58,917 bases of DNA, from positions 1-58,917 of the forward strand of contig NZ_ANAE01000110.1 in assembly GCF_000341265.1 (NCBI RefSeq), given 5' to 3'. This document shows positions 58,148 to 58,917 of this stretch, piece after piece (position 1 is the stretch's first letter; each line of letters starts with the position of its first letter). Under the pieces are notes generated by a model, which saw only the letters and a list, made by a program, of their open reading frames with translations, did not search any database and was not told the origin of the DNA. The stretch is from Nocardiopsis prasina DSM 43845. Its GTDB lineage: Bacteria; Actinomycetota; Actinomycetes; Streptosporangiales; Streptosporangiaceae. Made by a program: the position numbers and the translations under genes.

Positions 58148-58917
58148 GTGTCACACGACGCCGTTTCCCCGAAACCGGTCGGCCCCGGAGCCGCTTTCTT
58201 CGACGTGGACAACACGCTCATGCGGGGCGCGTCGATCTACCACTTCGCCCGCGGACTGGCCTCCCGGGACCTGTTCACCACCAGGGACCTGATCCGGTTC
58301 GCCTGGGGGCAGACGGTGTTCCGGGTGACCGGCAGCGAGCAGCCGGAGCACATCAACGCCGCGCGCGAGGCAGCCCTGGCCTTCGTCGCCGGACACGGCG
58401 TCGACGACCTGGTGACGCTGTGCGAGGAGATCTACGACGACACCATGGCCGACCGCATCTGGGAGGGCACCCGGGCACTCGTCCAGGAGCACCTGGACGC
58501 GGGCCGACCGGTGTGGCTGGTCACCGCCACCCCGGTGGAGCTGGCCCAGATCATCCGCCGCCGACTGGGGCTGACCGGCGCGTTGGGCACCGAGGCGGAG
58601 TGCGTCGACGGTGTGTACACGGGGCGGCTCAACGGCGACCTCATGCACGGCCCGGCCAAGGCCGTGGCGGTGCGCGCGCTGGCGAGGAGGGAGGGGTGGG
58701 ACCTGTCGGCCTGTTCGGCCTACAGCGACTCCTCGAACGACCTGCCCCTGCTGTCGTTGGTCGGTGACCCGCACGCGGTCAACCCGGACGGCGACCTGCG
58801 CCGCTACGCGCGCACCCACGAGTGGCCGGTGCACGACTTCCGCAGGCACCGGGCGGCCCTGAAGGTGGCCCTGCCCGCCGCTGTGGCGGGGGCTGTGGGC
58901 GGGGGGGGGGGCGGGGG
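58148..58917 (+). CDS. HAD family hydrolase (HAD-IB/SerB-like), truncated by window end
   Basis: The first about 256 codons are present. The DVDNT motif (Asp19, Asp21 in AFFDVDNTLMRG), motif II VTATP, the MHGPAKAVAVRA lysine and motif III YSDSSNDLPLLSLVG are all recognisable. HAD-IB members are phosphoserine or lipid phosphate phosphatases and related enzymes. GTG start with AGGAG upstream. The frame continues to the window end, where translation becomes a run of Gly codons from poly-G, so the last codons may not be real. A C-terminal hydrophobic segment is expected next (ALKVALPAAVAGAV). Confidence 0.9.
   Translation, partial: MSHDAVSPKPVGPGAAFFDVDNTLMRGASIYHFARGLASRDLFTTRDLIRFAWGQTVFRVTGSEQPEHINAAREAALAFVAGHGVDDLVTLCEEIYDDTMADRIWEGTRALVQEHLDAGRPVWLVTATPVELAQIIRRRLGLTGALGTEAECVDGVYTGRLNGDLMHGPAKAVAVRALARREGWDLSACSAYSDSSNDLPLLSLVGDPHAVNPDGDLRRYARTHEWPVHDFRRHRAALKVALPAAVAGAVGGGGGG
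58901..58917. other. poly-G run at window end
   Basis: An 11-base G run followed by C and five more G at the very end. In a HAD gene it has no counterpart; it looks like a contig-end sequencing artefact. Confidence 0.7.

Noticed and set aside
1..58917. CRISPR arrays, rRNA, insertion sequences, phage genes
   Set aside because: None seen: no regularly spaced repeats, transposase motifs or integrase genes.
58901..58917. Poly-Gly end of the HAD protein as a real feature
   Set aside because: It results from a G homopolymer at the window edge and is most likely an assembly artefact.

Overview
The window is a 58.9-kb piece of a very GC-rich actinobacterial chromosome. Actinobacterial hallmarks are CarD, SenX3-RegX3, MshA (mycothiol synthesis), MurT-GatD, an F420-type PPOX protein, DUF2516, DUF1416 and many genes with a -10 box 6-8 nt ahead of the start codon (leaderless mRNAs). 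The gene content resembles the Streptomyces carD-cysS-rlmB and phoU-senX3-regX3-mshA neighbourhoods. A Nocardiopsis-like genus is my best guess, from memory only. The last bases run into poly-G, which looks like a contig end. I see no phage, IS element, CRISPR array or rRNA.

Region 1 (1-11.3 kb) is a catabolic island under LacI-type control. A five-gene minus-strand operon (NitT/NMT1-type ABC permease, binding protein and ATPase, a Gfo/Idh/MocA oxidoreductase, a DUF993 protein) faces a LacI regulator. A second LacI regulator faces a cupin gene, followed by a 996-residue secreted protein (PA14, beta-propeller, CBM, DUF1080). Four GAAAGCGCTTTC-like operators lie in both promoter regions and inside the permease gene. 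Together they suggest sensing, uptake and oxidative breakdown of an unknown glycoside or related compound, possibly by a 3-keto route.

Region 2 (11.3-26.6 kb) is mostly core genome: a MerR regulator, a secreted tripeptidyl-aminopeptidase-like hydrolase, tRNA-Thr(TGT), rlmB, cysS, an unknown membrane protein with a long charged tail, ispF and carD (with no ispD between them), phoU facing senX3-regX3, a MocR/PNPOx divergent pair and dtd.

Region 3 (26.6-35.2 kb) concerns the cell envelope: a DUF2207 protein, two tandem HEYGHH zinc peptidases, an 845-residue multi-pass protein with a GHSQG hydrolase motif, DUF2516, and a BlaI/M56 pair whose palindromic operator fills its own promoter spacer.

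Region 4 (35.3-50.4 kb) holds a macrodomain protein, photolyase facing a TudS/DUF1722 protein, a secreted esterase, mshA, a YbjN protein, gpmA, DsrE, a GIDE-like protein, a nitrobindin, a 12-codon micropeptide gene with an exceptionally long Shine-Dalgarno match and structured flanks, ygfZ, a PPOX protein, a zinc-free MDR oxidoreductase and gatD-murT.

Region 5 (50.4-58.9 kb) has a 741-residue membrane protein, part of which is duplicated in inverted orientation 4.7 kb away, a sulfur module (sseA-DUF1416 behind a 28-codon Cys-rich leader peptide), a thioredoxin/DUF2993 pair, a membrane protein fused to an ABM-like domain, and a truncated HAD phosphatase gene.

The least explained elements are the micropeptide/structured RNA at 44.85-45.10 kb, the sseA leader peptide with its upstream inverted repeat, the LacI operator network with its unusual gene set, and two partial gene duplications (5.6-5.9 kb; 47.0 and 51.8 kb).
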